A stretch of DNA of 8,527 nucleotides from the NCBI GenBank assembly GCA_964371695.1, contig CAYJOG010000099.1, forward strand, positions 1-8,527, read 5' to 3'. The translations under genes were made by a program, and so were the position numbers. The notes under the pieces were generated by a model. The model did no database searches, had not been told where the DNA came from, and was given only the letters and a program-made list of their open reading frames with translations. Each line of letters opens with the position of its first letter. Positions within the stretch are counted from its first letter, which is position 1. Positions 1-6,656 of the stretch are shown in pieces. The DNA is from CAYJOG01 sp964371695 [NCBI: uncultured bacterium] (lineage in GTDB: Bacteria; CAYJOG01).

Positions 1-2
1 CC

Positions 3-3002
3 CAGAGCGGCATCGCCAGTTATGAGGTCAGCGTGGGCACGTCGCCCGGCGCAACCGACGCCGTGGCCAGCCAGAGCGTGGGACTGGCGACGGCTGCGGC
101 CATTGCGGGCAGTTTCACCAATGGCGTGACGTATTACGTCAACGTGGCGGCGGTGAACAACGCGGGTCTCACCGGCTCCGTGAGCAGCACGGACGGGATT
201 CTGGTGGACACCACGGCCCCCACGGCGGCGGGTTCCCTTACCGATGACGGTCTCTACACCACCAGCACCACCAACCTCAACGTCAGTTGGACCGTTGCCA
301 CGGACGCCGAGAGCGGCGTGGTGGATTATGTGGTGAGTGTGGGCACCACCCCCGGCGCGACCGACACCGTGGCCGACCAGAGCGTGGGGCTGGTGACAAG
401 CACCCCCATTGCGGGCAGCTATTCCACCGGCGTCACCTATTACATCAACGTGGCGGCGGTGAACGGCGCGGGTCTCACGGGCAGTGTGACCAGCACCGAC
501 GGCATATTGGTTGACGCCACCGCCCCCAGCGTCGTGGGCGTCCTCACCGACAGCGGCAGTTATCAAACCGACACCACCACGGTCTCGGCCAGTTGGACCG
601 CCGCCACCGACGCGCAAAGCGGCGTGGCCGACTATGAGGTGAGCGTGGGAACCTCGCCGGGTTTGGATGACCTCGTGGTCAGCCAAAGCGTAGGGCTGGC
701 CGCCAGCGTCGCCTTTTCGGGACTCAACCTGCTCAGTGGCATGACCATTTACATCAACGTGGCGGCGGTGAACAACGCGGGCCTCACCGGTTCACTCATC
801 AGCACCAATGGCATCACGGTAGACACCACGGCTCCCGGTGTCGTGGGCACCCTCACCGACAGCGGCAGTTATCAGACCAGCACCACCACCATCAGCGCCA
901 GTTGGGCCGCCGCCACCGACACAGAGAGCGGCGTCACGGATTATGTGGTCAGTGTGGGCACATCGCCGGGAGCCAGCGACACCGTGGCCCCCCAGAGCGT
1001 GGGGCTTCTCGCCAGCGCGGCCATCGCAGGCGCATTCACCAACGGCGGCGCCTATTACGTCAACGTGGCAGCGGTGAACGGCGCGGGCATTACTGGCAGC
1101 GCCGCCACCACAGACGGCATCATCGTAGACGCCACGGCCCCCTCTGCCGTGGGGGCGCTCACCGACAGCGGCAGTTTCCAGACCAGCACCACCACGCTCA
1201 GCGCCAGTTGGAGCGTGGCCACCGATGCCGAAAGCGGCGTGGCCAGTTATGAAGTGAGCGTGGGCACGTCACCGGGCGCGACCAACACCGTGGCCAGCCA
1301 GAGCGTGGGGCTTCTCACCGAAAAAGGCATTGCAGGAACTTTCACCAATGGCGTCACCTATTACGTCAACGTGCTGGCCCTCAACACTGCGGGCAGCCGG
1401 GGGCCCCTCGCCAGCACCAACGGCATCACGGTGGACACCAACACCCCCTCTGCCGTCAGCGCCCTGAATGACGGCGCAGGGGCCGATGAAACCTATACCA
1501 GCAGCGCCAGCACCCTCATGGCCAACTGGACAGCCGCCACGGGCGGGGCCAGCGGCATCACGGGATACAGCTACAGCATCGGCACCACGCCGGGCGGCAG
1601 CGACATGGCGCTCACCACCAGCGTGGGGCTTAACACCAGCGCCAGCGCCAGCGGCCTTTCACTCAGCGATGGCGTGACTTATTACGTGAGCGTGCGGGCC
1701 GTCAATGGCCTGGGCGTGACCGGGCCGGTGGCCACCACCAACGGCGTGCTGCGCGATGCTTCGCCTCCCGGCGCATCTACCGCAGTGAATGACGGCGCGG
1801 GGGCAGACATTGCCTTCAGCACGTCGCTGAGCAGCCTTTCGGTCAACTGGTCAGCCGCCACCGACGCCCACAGCGGGGTGACGGGCTACTTCGTGAGTGT
1901 GGGGACCACGCCGGGAGGAACCAACGTGGTGGCCAGCACCAGCGTGGGGCTGGTGACCAACCGCACCTTCACCGGCCTGTCCCTCACCGGCGGGCAAACC
2001 TATTACGCCAATGTTCAGGCGCAAAACGGATCAGGTCTGTTGGGCACAACCCGCAGCACCAATGGCGTGTTGGTAGACGCCACGGCCCCCTCGGCGGTGA
2101 GCGGACTGACCGACGGGAGTGCGTTCACCACCAGCACCACAGCGCTGAGTTTCAGCTTCAGCCCGGCCACCGACGCCGAGTCCTCCGTTACGGAATACAG
2201 CTACTCCATCGGCACCACTGCGGGTGGCGCGCAGGTGGCTCCCTTCACCAGCATGGGCACAGCCACTTCGCTGAACGTGACGGGGCTTTCGCTGACAGGG
2301 GGCCAGACTTATTTCGTCACCGTGCGCACGCTGAACGCCGCCGGTCTCGTGGGGGCGACCGCCACCACCGACGGCATCACGGTGGACACCACCGCACCGG
2401 TCCTCACCCAGGTGAACGATGGCGCGGGGGCGGATGTGGACACCTGGGGCCTGTCGGGCGTGGTGTCGGCCAGTTGGACCACCGTGACTGATGCCGAATC
2501 GGGCGTGACGCAGCTTTCTGCCAGTCTGGGACTGAGCGCCGGGGCCACTGACCTAGCCGGTTGGCAAGACGTCACCGGCCTGACCAGCACCACCTTTACG
2601 GGCCTGTCGCTTGCAGCGGGCCAGCGGTTTTATGTCAACCTGCGGGCGCAGAACGGCGCAGGGCTGCTGAACAGTTCCTCCAGCGACGGCGCACTGGTGG
2701 TGCTGGACGCCCCCACGACGGTGAGCAACCTTTCCGGCCCAGCGGCCATCCTCAGCCAGAACCAGAGCCTTTCCGCCACGTGGACGGCCGCCACTTCGTC
2801 CATGGGAATCGCCGCCTACAGCGTGAGTGTGGGCACGGCCCCCGGCCTGTCAGACGCCGCCCCCTGGCAGAGCGTGGGGCTGAACACCTCGGTGGCGCTC
2901 ACCGGCCTGAGCCTGCCGGATGGCGGCACCTATTATCTCAACGTGCGGGCAGAAGACACGCTGGGGCAGGCCGGGGCCATGGCCAGCACCACGGGCACGC
3001 TG
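3..3002 (+). repeat. Tandem FN3-like repeat array (9 complete + 1 partial unit)
   Basis: Taking the 'VD-x-TAP' junction as the boundary, units run 3-203 (partial), 204-509, 510-818, 819-1124, 1125-1430, 1431-1751, 1752-2072, 2073-2381, 2382-2702 and 2703-3002. Each unit reads TAPxxxGxLTDxG, then a xSASWTAATD strand, ESGVxxYxVSVGTTPG, QSVGL, a glycine turn, and TYYVNVxAxNxAG before the next VD. This is the beta-strand order expected of fibronectin type III domains. Units of 306-309 bases (1-5) are close at DNA level: a 19-base string starting CTCACCGACAGC recurs at 543, 852 and 1158. Later units are more diverged and of 300, 309 or 321 bases. FN3 assignment is by pattern only. Confidence 0.9.
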
Positions 3003-5126
3003 ATAGACCTGAGCCCGCCAGCGGCCGCGCTCACCACCCCCGCACCCGGCGCGGCCTATTCCACCAGTTCGGTTTTGTTCTCAGGAACGGTGGAAACGGG
3101 CGCAACGCTCGCGGCGAATTATCCGGGGCCGGTGACGGTGAACGGCAGTGTTTTCAGCGCCGCGCTCACATTGCCAGAGGGCGCGCCCGTGGTGCAACTG
3201 ACTGCCATCGACGCCGCATTGAACCAGACGGTTCTCACCCGGTCGGTCACGGTGGACGTGACGGCCCCTGTGCCCGTGATGAATGTCGCTGATGACGCCG
3301 CCCGACCGCTGGTCATCACTGTGAGCGCCACCGACAACCAGACGCTCACCCAGGTGAAGCTGGGGGTGCAGGTGCAGGGAGATGCCTCTTCGTGGCAGGA
3401 AATCGGCAGCCCCCTCGCACCAGTGGGCAGCGCGCTCACCTCTACGCCGGTGAGTTGGGATCCGGCCGACCGGGTGGGTGATTTTGAACTGGTGCTGCGG
3501 GCCACCGACGCCCTGGGCAACACCACCACTCTCACCCAGTCCCTTGTTTTGCGCAGCACCCCCACCACCACCAAATCCTGGCCCGCCGACAAATGGCACC
3601 TGCTGGCCATGCCGGGCAAGTCTGTGCCCAGCGACATGAAAGACCTCATCGCGGGCAAAAACATCAACGTGCTGCGTTACGACCCCGCGCTGCCCGACAC
3701 GGGTGTGCCTTCCGCCCGTTACACCGGCGAGTTCACCACCGCCGAGGGCAAGGGCTTCTGGCTTTATCCCTATGGTCAGGACGCCGTGCTCTCGATGACC
3801 TATCACCGGGGGGCCACCAACGGCCCGCAGCGGGTGCGCATGGCAACGGGCTGGAACCAGATTGGCGTGCCCTTTGAACTGCCCGTGAATGTGGCGGGAC
3901 TGCGTTATGTGGACCCCGCCACGGGCGAAAGCCTGGACTTTGACAACGCCAAGTTGCGGGGCTGGCTCAAGAGCAACCTGTGGGGTTTTGACACCACCCA
4001 ATATGTGGCGACCCTGCCGGGCGCGGCGCTTCAGCCATGGACAGGTTACTTTCAGAAGGTGACCCGTGATCTGGACCTTGTTTTTGATCCCGCCACCACA
4101 GCCCGACTTGCACTACCACGGCTGGTGAGGGATCCGCCTCCCCTCTTTACCCTCAAGGCGCGGGTCATGCCCATTTCGGGCGTGGGTTACGCCCAGTCTT
4201 CCGTTGAACTGGCGGTGGTGCCTGCTGGCGCGCCACAAAGGGTGCTGAGTCGCCTGAGCAGCGAAGCCCCGCCGCCGCCGCCCCGCTATGTGCGCGTGCT
4301 GGCGCAAGAAGAAAAATCCCCGACTCTGGCAGAAGGCGCACAACTGGCCCGCTCCGCAAAAACCACTGCGACAAAAGGAGAAACCACCTGGACTCTTCTG
4401 GTGGACAGCAGCGAAGCCGCAGATGTGACGATGGTTTTTGAATCTTTCGCGCCGCTTTCAGGAGACTGGGAAATCCATGTGAAAGATGAAACCACCGGCG
4501 AACTGGTGTCCCTGACGGGTTACACCTTCCGTGCCAGCGGCGTTGCCGGAGACTTCCGGCGGTTTGAGGTGCGGGTGAAACAACCTGCAACCGAAAGCCT
4601 CGCGCTTTATCGCCACACCCTGAGCGGCGCGGGTGGCTGGAGCGCCGTGGCTTTTGCCGTGGACGCCGTGCCTTCGCGGGCCAGTGAGCAGTTGCCCGGC
4701 GTGGATCTTTACCAGTTCCACGGCGGCAGATTGCTGCGGCCCGACGCCAGTGAGTCAGAACACGCCACCGACATTCAGGCGGGCCTGGGTTATCTGCTGT
4801 ATCTGCCCGAAGGCCGCACACTGGGCGTGCGGGGGGTTGTGCCCAGCCTGCCCGTGGCCGTGCCGCTCGAAAAGGGCTGGAACCTGCTGGGCAACCCGGC
4901 GGACAGCACGCTTGCCGCCCGTGACATTCTCATTCGCCAGAAAGATCAGACGCTGACCCTTGACGAAGCCCGACTGCTGGGGCTGACTGACGGGGTGCTG
5001 TATCTGCTTCAGAATGGGGCCTATGAATCAACAGACGAAGTCCCGGCAGGCGCAGGTTTTTTCATCCATTTCAACGGCCCGGCGCAGTCGGCGGAAATCC
5101 TGCTGGGAGCCCAGGGGGCGCAATAG
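3..5126 (+). CDS. Giant exported FN3/Ig-repeat surface protein, 5'-truncated
   Basis: The reading frame is open to the left edge and ends at TAG 5124-5126, giving 1707 visible residues (residue n lies at base 3n). The codons before the GTG at 33 (QSGIASYEVS) match the other repeats, so that GTG is not the start and the gene begins outside the window. In order: FN3-like repeats (residues 1-1000), two Ig-like beta-sandwiches (about 1001-1191), then a C-terminal region of four W-x-x-x-x-x-P half-modules (W at about 1198, 1284, 1546, 1626). It has no cysteine, and the first 1118 residues contain one lysine. Such composition and architecture are typical of secreted or cell-surface adhesin-like proteins; no enzymatic motif is visible. 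The signal peptide, if present, is upstream. The gene lies 21 bases before a predicted outer-membrane barrel. It could be an adhesin, a matrix or S-layer-like protein, or a carrier for an upstream catalytic domain; the substrate is unknown. Confidence 0.93.
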   Translation, partial: QSGIASYEVSVGTSPGATDAVASQSVGLATAAAIAGSFTNGVTYYVNVAAVNNAGLTGSVSSTDGILVDTTAPTAAGSLTDDGLYTTSTTNLNVSWTVATDAESGVVDYVVSVGTTPGATDTVADQSVGLVTSTPIAGSYSTGVTYYINVAAVNGAGLTGSVTSTDGILVDATAPSVVGVLTDSGSYQTDTTTVSASWTAATDAQSGVADYEVSVGTSPGLDDLVVSQSVGLAASVAFSGLNLLSGMTIYINVAAVNNAGLTGSLISTNGITVDTTAPGVVGTLTDSGSYQTSTTTISASWAAATDTESGVTDYVVSVGTSPGASDTVAPQSVGLLASAAIAGAFTNGGAYYVNVAAVNGAGITGSAATTDGIIVDATAPSAVGALTDSGSFQTSTTTLSASWSVATDAESGVASYEVSVGTSPGATNTVASQSVGLLTEKGIAGTFTNGVTYYVNVLALNTAGSRGPLASTNGITVDTNTPSAVSALNDGAGADETYTSSASTLMANWTAATGGASGITGYSYSIGTTPGGSDMALTTSVGLNTSASASGLSLSDGVTYYVSVRAVNGLGVTGPVATTNGVLRDASPPGASTAVNDGAGADIAFSTSLSSLSVNWSAATDAHSGVTGYFVSVGTTPGGTNVVASTSVGLVTNRTFTGLSLTGGQTYYANVQAQNGSGLLGTTRSTNGVLVDATAPSAVSGLTDGSAFTTSTTALSFSFSPATDAESSVTEYSYSIGTTAGGAQVAPFTSMGTATSLNVTGLSLTGGQTYFVTVRTLNAAGLVGATATTDGITVDTTAPVLTQVNDGAGADVDTWGLSGVVSASWTTVTDAESGVTQLSASLGLSAGATDLAGWQDVTGLTSTTFTGLSLAAGQRFYVNLRAQNGAGLLNSSSSDGALVVLDAPTTVSNLSGPAAILSQNQSLSATWTAATSSMGIAAYSVSVGTAPGLSDAAPWQSVGLNTSVALTGLSLPDGGTYYLNVRAEDTLGQAGAMASTTGTLIDLSPPAAALTTPAPGAAYSTSSVLFSGTVETGATLAANYPGPVTVNGSVFSAALTLPEGAPVVQLTAIDAALNQTVLTRSVTVDVTAPVPVMNVADDAARPLVITVSATDNQTLTQVKLGVQVQGDASSWQEIGSPLAPVGSALTSTPVSWDPADRVGDFELVLRATDALGNTTTLTQSLVLRSTPTTTKSWPADKWHLLAMPGKSVPSDMKDLIAGKNINVLRYDPALPDTGVPSARYTGEFTTAEGKGFWLYPYGQDAVLSMTYHRGATNGPQRVRMATGWNQIGVPFELPVNVAGLRYVDPATGESLDFDNAKLRGWLKSNLWGFDTTQYVATLPGAALQPWTGYFQKVTRDLDLVFDPATTARLALPRLVRDPPPLFTLKARVMPISGVGYAQSSVELAVVPAGAPQRVLSRLSSEAPPPPPRYVRVLAQEEKSPTLAEGAQLARSAKTTATKGETTWTLLVDSSEAADVTMVFESFAPLSGDWEIHVKDETTGELVSLTGYTFRASGVAGDFRRFEVRVKQPATESLALYRHTLSGAGGWSAVAFAVDAVPSRASEQLPGVDLYQFHGGRLLRPDASESEHATDIQAGLGYLLYLPEGRTLGVRGVVPSLPVAVPLEKGWNLLGNPADSTLAARDILIRQKDQTLTLDEARLLGLTDGVLYLLQNGAYESTDEVPAGAGFFIHFNGPAQSAEILLGAQGAQ
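3003..3573 (+). other. Two Ig-like beta-sandwich domains following the FN3 array
   Basis: Residues about 1001-1085 (IDLSPPAAALTTPAPG ... FSGTVETGATL ... VNGSVFSAALTLPEG ... VVQLTAIDAALNQT) have the layout of bacterial Ig-like domains of the 'SGTV..GA.V.VNG..F...V.L..G.N.L...A.D..GN' type. Residues about 1086-1191 (VTAPVPVMNVADD ... LVITVSATDN ... QVKLGVQVQG ... FELVLRATDALGNTTTLTQSLVL) form a second, more diverged sandwich whose 'RATDALGNTT' end is typical of Ig-like folds. They probably act as a stalk between the repeat array and the C-terminal modules. Boundaries are approximate. Confidence 0.65.
3594..4091 (+). other. C-terminal GW-type module, copy A
   Basis: This module has two half-repeats. 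Each opens with a tryptophan-hydrophobic-glycine/proline motif (WHLLAMPGKSVPS at residue 1198; GWNQIGVPFELPV at 1283) and ends with a G-x-G-aromatic strand (AEGKGFWLYPYG; LQPWTGYFQK). The pattern is one I recognise from the C-termini of many large bacterial extracellular proteins, where it often reads 'GWNLIGNP..GYW'. Its exact function is not established. The spacing between half-repeats is 86 residues, against 80 in copy B downstream. Confidence 0.6.
4092..4622 (+). other. Proline-rich linker and beta-sandwich between the two GW-type modules
   Basis: Around residues 1423-1430 there is a PPPPPRYVRVL stretch. A compact beta-rich segment follows (ETTWTLLVDSSEAADVTMVFE, GDWEIHVKDETTGELVSL, YTFRASG, RRFEVRVKQ) at about residues 1461-1526. 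The layout (W-x-L-x-V strand, 'v-t-m-x-F' strand, 'W-x-i-x-v-x-D' strand, closing 'RxFxVxV' strand) resembles a small sandwich domain found near the C-terminus of other large exported proteins. No named family is assigned. Confidence 0.4.
4638..5121 (+). other. C-terminal GW-type module, copy B
   Basis: This is a second copy of the two-half module. The first half opens degenerately (GGWSAVAFAVDAVPS) and closes with QAGLGYLLYLPEG. The second half opens with KGWNLLGNPADS and closes with PAGAGFFIHFNG just before the stop codon. Similarity to copy A is at motif level, so the duplication is old. Its position at the extreme C-terminus would suit an anchoring or secretion-sorting role, but I see no LPXTG motif, no autotransporter barrel and no clear type IX sorting signal. 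Confidence 0.55.
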
Positions 5127-5151
5127 GAAGGGCATGCCAAACTTTTTGTGA
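5125..5151 (+). promoter_or_regulatory. Gene junction with Shine-Dalgarno, 5-codon mini-ORF and GTGA start/stop overlap
   Basis: AGGAAGG (5125-5131) lies 16 bases before the GTG used for the barrel gene, which is longer than the usual spacing. Its first four bases are 5 bases from an ATG at 5134. That ATG reads MPNFL and stops at TGA 5149-5151, overlapping the GTG at 5148 as GTGA. This could be a coupling mini-cistron. Alternatively, one extra T in the T5 run (5143-5147) would fuse the ATG in frame to the barrel gene (MPNFFVRWKRG...). Confidence 0.45.
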
Positions 5152-6656
5152 GATGGAAAAGGGGATTACGCGTGGGGATCGTGCTGGTGTTTGCCATAAC
5201 GCCGGTCGGGGCGAAAAGCCAGGGAAAGGCTTATGGCCCGGACGCGTTTTTTTTGGGGAAATCTGGCCAGAAACATGGCAAAGCCGAAATGACCGGCACG
5301 CTTGAAACCATGGTGCATGACACCCGTGTGGGTGGAGACCGCACCTTGTCTTATGAAACCGACGAGAGCTACAACACCAACAACCTGAGCCTGCGAGGGC
5401 TGCTGGAACTGAAAAACGCCTCTGGCGGCACGGCCCAGTGGTCCCTGCGCCTGCACAACAGTTCCAGATCCCTTGAAGAAGAATGGCAGGTGGAACAGGC
5501 CACCGGCTCCATCGTGAAAAACGAATACACGCTGGATTACTGGGACACGCGCCCCCTGTTCAGCGACTACACCCTACAGGGGCGGCGTGTGCGGGGTATT
5601 GACCTGAAAAAACCCTGGGGGCCGGTGACACTGAATTTTGTGGCGGGTTACGAACCGGCGCTGCAAAAGGCCCTGGGCATCAAGCGCCAGGTTCACGCCC
5701 TCAGGGTGCATCGCAAAAGGGCGCTGTGGGGGTTGGACGCCGCCCTGAATCTGGTGGCCAACGATGACAACCACGCGGCGGATGGTGTTTCTCCCGGTGC
5801 AAATGCCCGCGTGGCCAGCGTTCAGTTGGAGGGCCAGATCTCGCGCAAGGCGCGCCTGCGGGCCGAGGCCAGCCGCAGCCACCCCGCCACAGGCGCAGTG
5901 GCGGGGGCCCAGCTGATTGAAATCACCCTGCGGGGCCGCCGGTGGCAGGGCCGCGCCAGCCACGAGGCCGTGGACACGGGATACACCGCGCCCATGGCCG
6001 CCGCCAGCAACGGCCTCACCGAAACAAAAGCCAGCTACGCACTGCTCATCCGCCGTTATGTCACCCTCACGTTGGCCCACAAACGCAGGCGTTATCCCGG
6101 CGACAGGCAAACCGACAGCGTGGTGGGCGTGCGGGTGCAGCCCCAGCGGTGGCGATCCCGCCTGAGTGCCGAGTTGCGGTGGCTGCCGCGCACCAATGTT
6201 TCGTCCACCAGCCGCACCCACACCGAGGGATACCACCTCACCGTTTCTGACAAAGTGGGCATTCACGTCATCAACATCGACCTGCTCAACGAAGACATCA
6301 ACCGGCAGGGGCTGAGCAATCAGGACAAACGCCAATACCAGTTCACCGTCAATTCCAACCTCACGTCCAAAATCTCGTTGCGCAATCGCTTCCGCCGGTT
6401 TGCCCAGCGGGGGCTGGCGCGGGAAAGGTACGTGGAAACCACCCTGATCTGGGAGCCACGGGAATGGCACAATCTGGAGCTGATGCACACCTACAAAGAC
6501 GACCGGCTGGGTGAAAACGACCGGCGGGAAATTTCCCTGCGCTACGGCTGGCTGGACATTCATGAAGACATTGAATATTCCCTTGAATACCGGCGGGAAC
6601 AACTCAAACGCTTCGCCAACCGCCACATGGAGGTGAAAGTTGCCAAAACTTTCTGA
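5148..6656 (+). CDS. Predicted outer-membrane beta-barrel protein (502 aa)
   Basis: The GTG at 5148 gives a signal peptide with a basic N-region (MRWKRGLR), hydrophobic core GIVLVFAITP and probable cleavage after VGA near residue 22. The next in-frame GTG (5172) would lose the basic N-region. The mature part is a chain of short alternating polar/hydrophobic strands separated by charged or Gly/Asn turns, for example VETTLIWEPREWHNLELMHTYKDDR and REISLRYGWLDIHEDIEYSLEYRRE, with an estimated 20 or more strands. It ends in VKVAKTF; a C-terminal Phe is the classical signature recognised by the BAM machinery. It is Arg-rich and has no cysteine. No POTRA, OmpA, TonB-plug or autotransporter motif is visible, so it could be a porin-like channel, an anchor or an exporter for its neighbours. 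It begins 21 bases after the repeat protein, and its last 17 bases overlap the next gene. The exact family is not recognised. Confidence 0.78.
   Translation: MRWKRGLRVGIVLVFAITPVGAKSQGKAYGPDAFFLGKSGQKHGKAEMTGTLETMVHDTRVGGDRTLSYETDESYNTNNLSLRGLLELKNASGGTAQWSLRLHNSSRSLEEEWQVEQATGSIVKNEYTLDYWDTRPLFSDYTLQGRRVRGIDLKKPWGPVTLNFVAGYEPALQKALGIKRQVHALRVHRKRALWGLDAALNLVANDDNHAADGVSPGANARVASVQLEGQISRKARLRAEASRSHPATGAVAGAQLIEITLRGRRWQGRASHEAVDTGYTAPMAAASNGLTETKASYALLIRRYVTLTLAHKRRRYPGDRQTDSVVGVRVQPQRWRSRLSAELRWLPRTNVSSTSRTHTEGYHLTVSDKVGIHVINIDLLNEDINRQGLSNQDKRQYQFTVNSNLTSKISLRNRFRRFAQRGLARERYVETTLIWEPREWHNLELMHTYKDDRLGENDRREISLRYGWLDIHEDIEYSLEYRREQLKRFANRHMEVKVAKTF
6629..6633 (+). promoter_or_regulatory. 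Ribosome binding site GGAGG for the third gene, inside the barrel gene
   Basis: GGAGG lies 6 bases before TTG 6640, ideal spacing. An in-frame TGA at 6634-6636 rules out any start further upstream, and the first in-frame ATG is at 6817, beyond the signal peptide. The site therefore decides the TTG start. It lies within the final codons of the barrel gene, which suggests translational coupling. Confidence 0.8.

Noticed and set aside
33-35. GTG at 33 as the true start of the repeat protein
   Set aside because: The codons before it (3-32) encode the expected preceding part of an FN3 unit, and there is no Shine-Dalgarno or signal peptide.
543-1211. Regularly spaced DNA repeats as a CRISPR or intergenic repeat array
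   Set aside because: The period is about 306 bases and matches protein domain boundaries in one open frame, so these are coding FN3 repeats.
1467-2435. NDGAGAD motifs as RTX (GGxGxDxUx) calcium repeats
   Set aside because: They occur once per unit at long spacing and lack the tandem nonapeptide pattern of RTX.
2561-3292. Plus-strand ORF of 243 codons in another frame of the repeat protein
   Set aside because: It is an Arg/Pro/Gly-rich frame-shifted shadow of the FN3 repeats with no coding signature.
3081-4001. Minus-strand ORF of 306 codons opposite the Ig-like and GW-module region
   Set aside because: It is antisense to well-supported domains, has His/Gly/Arg-rich low-complexity composition and no domain.
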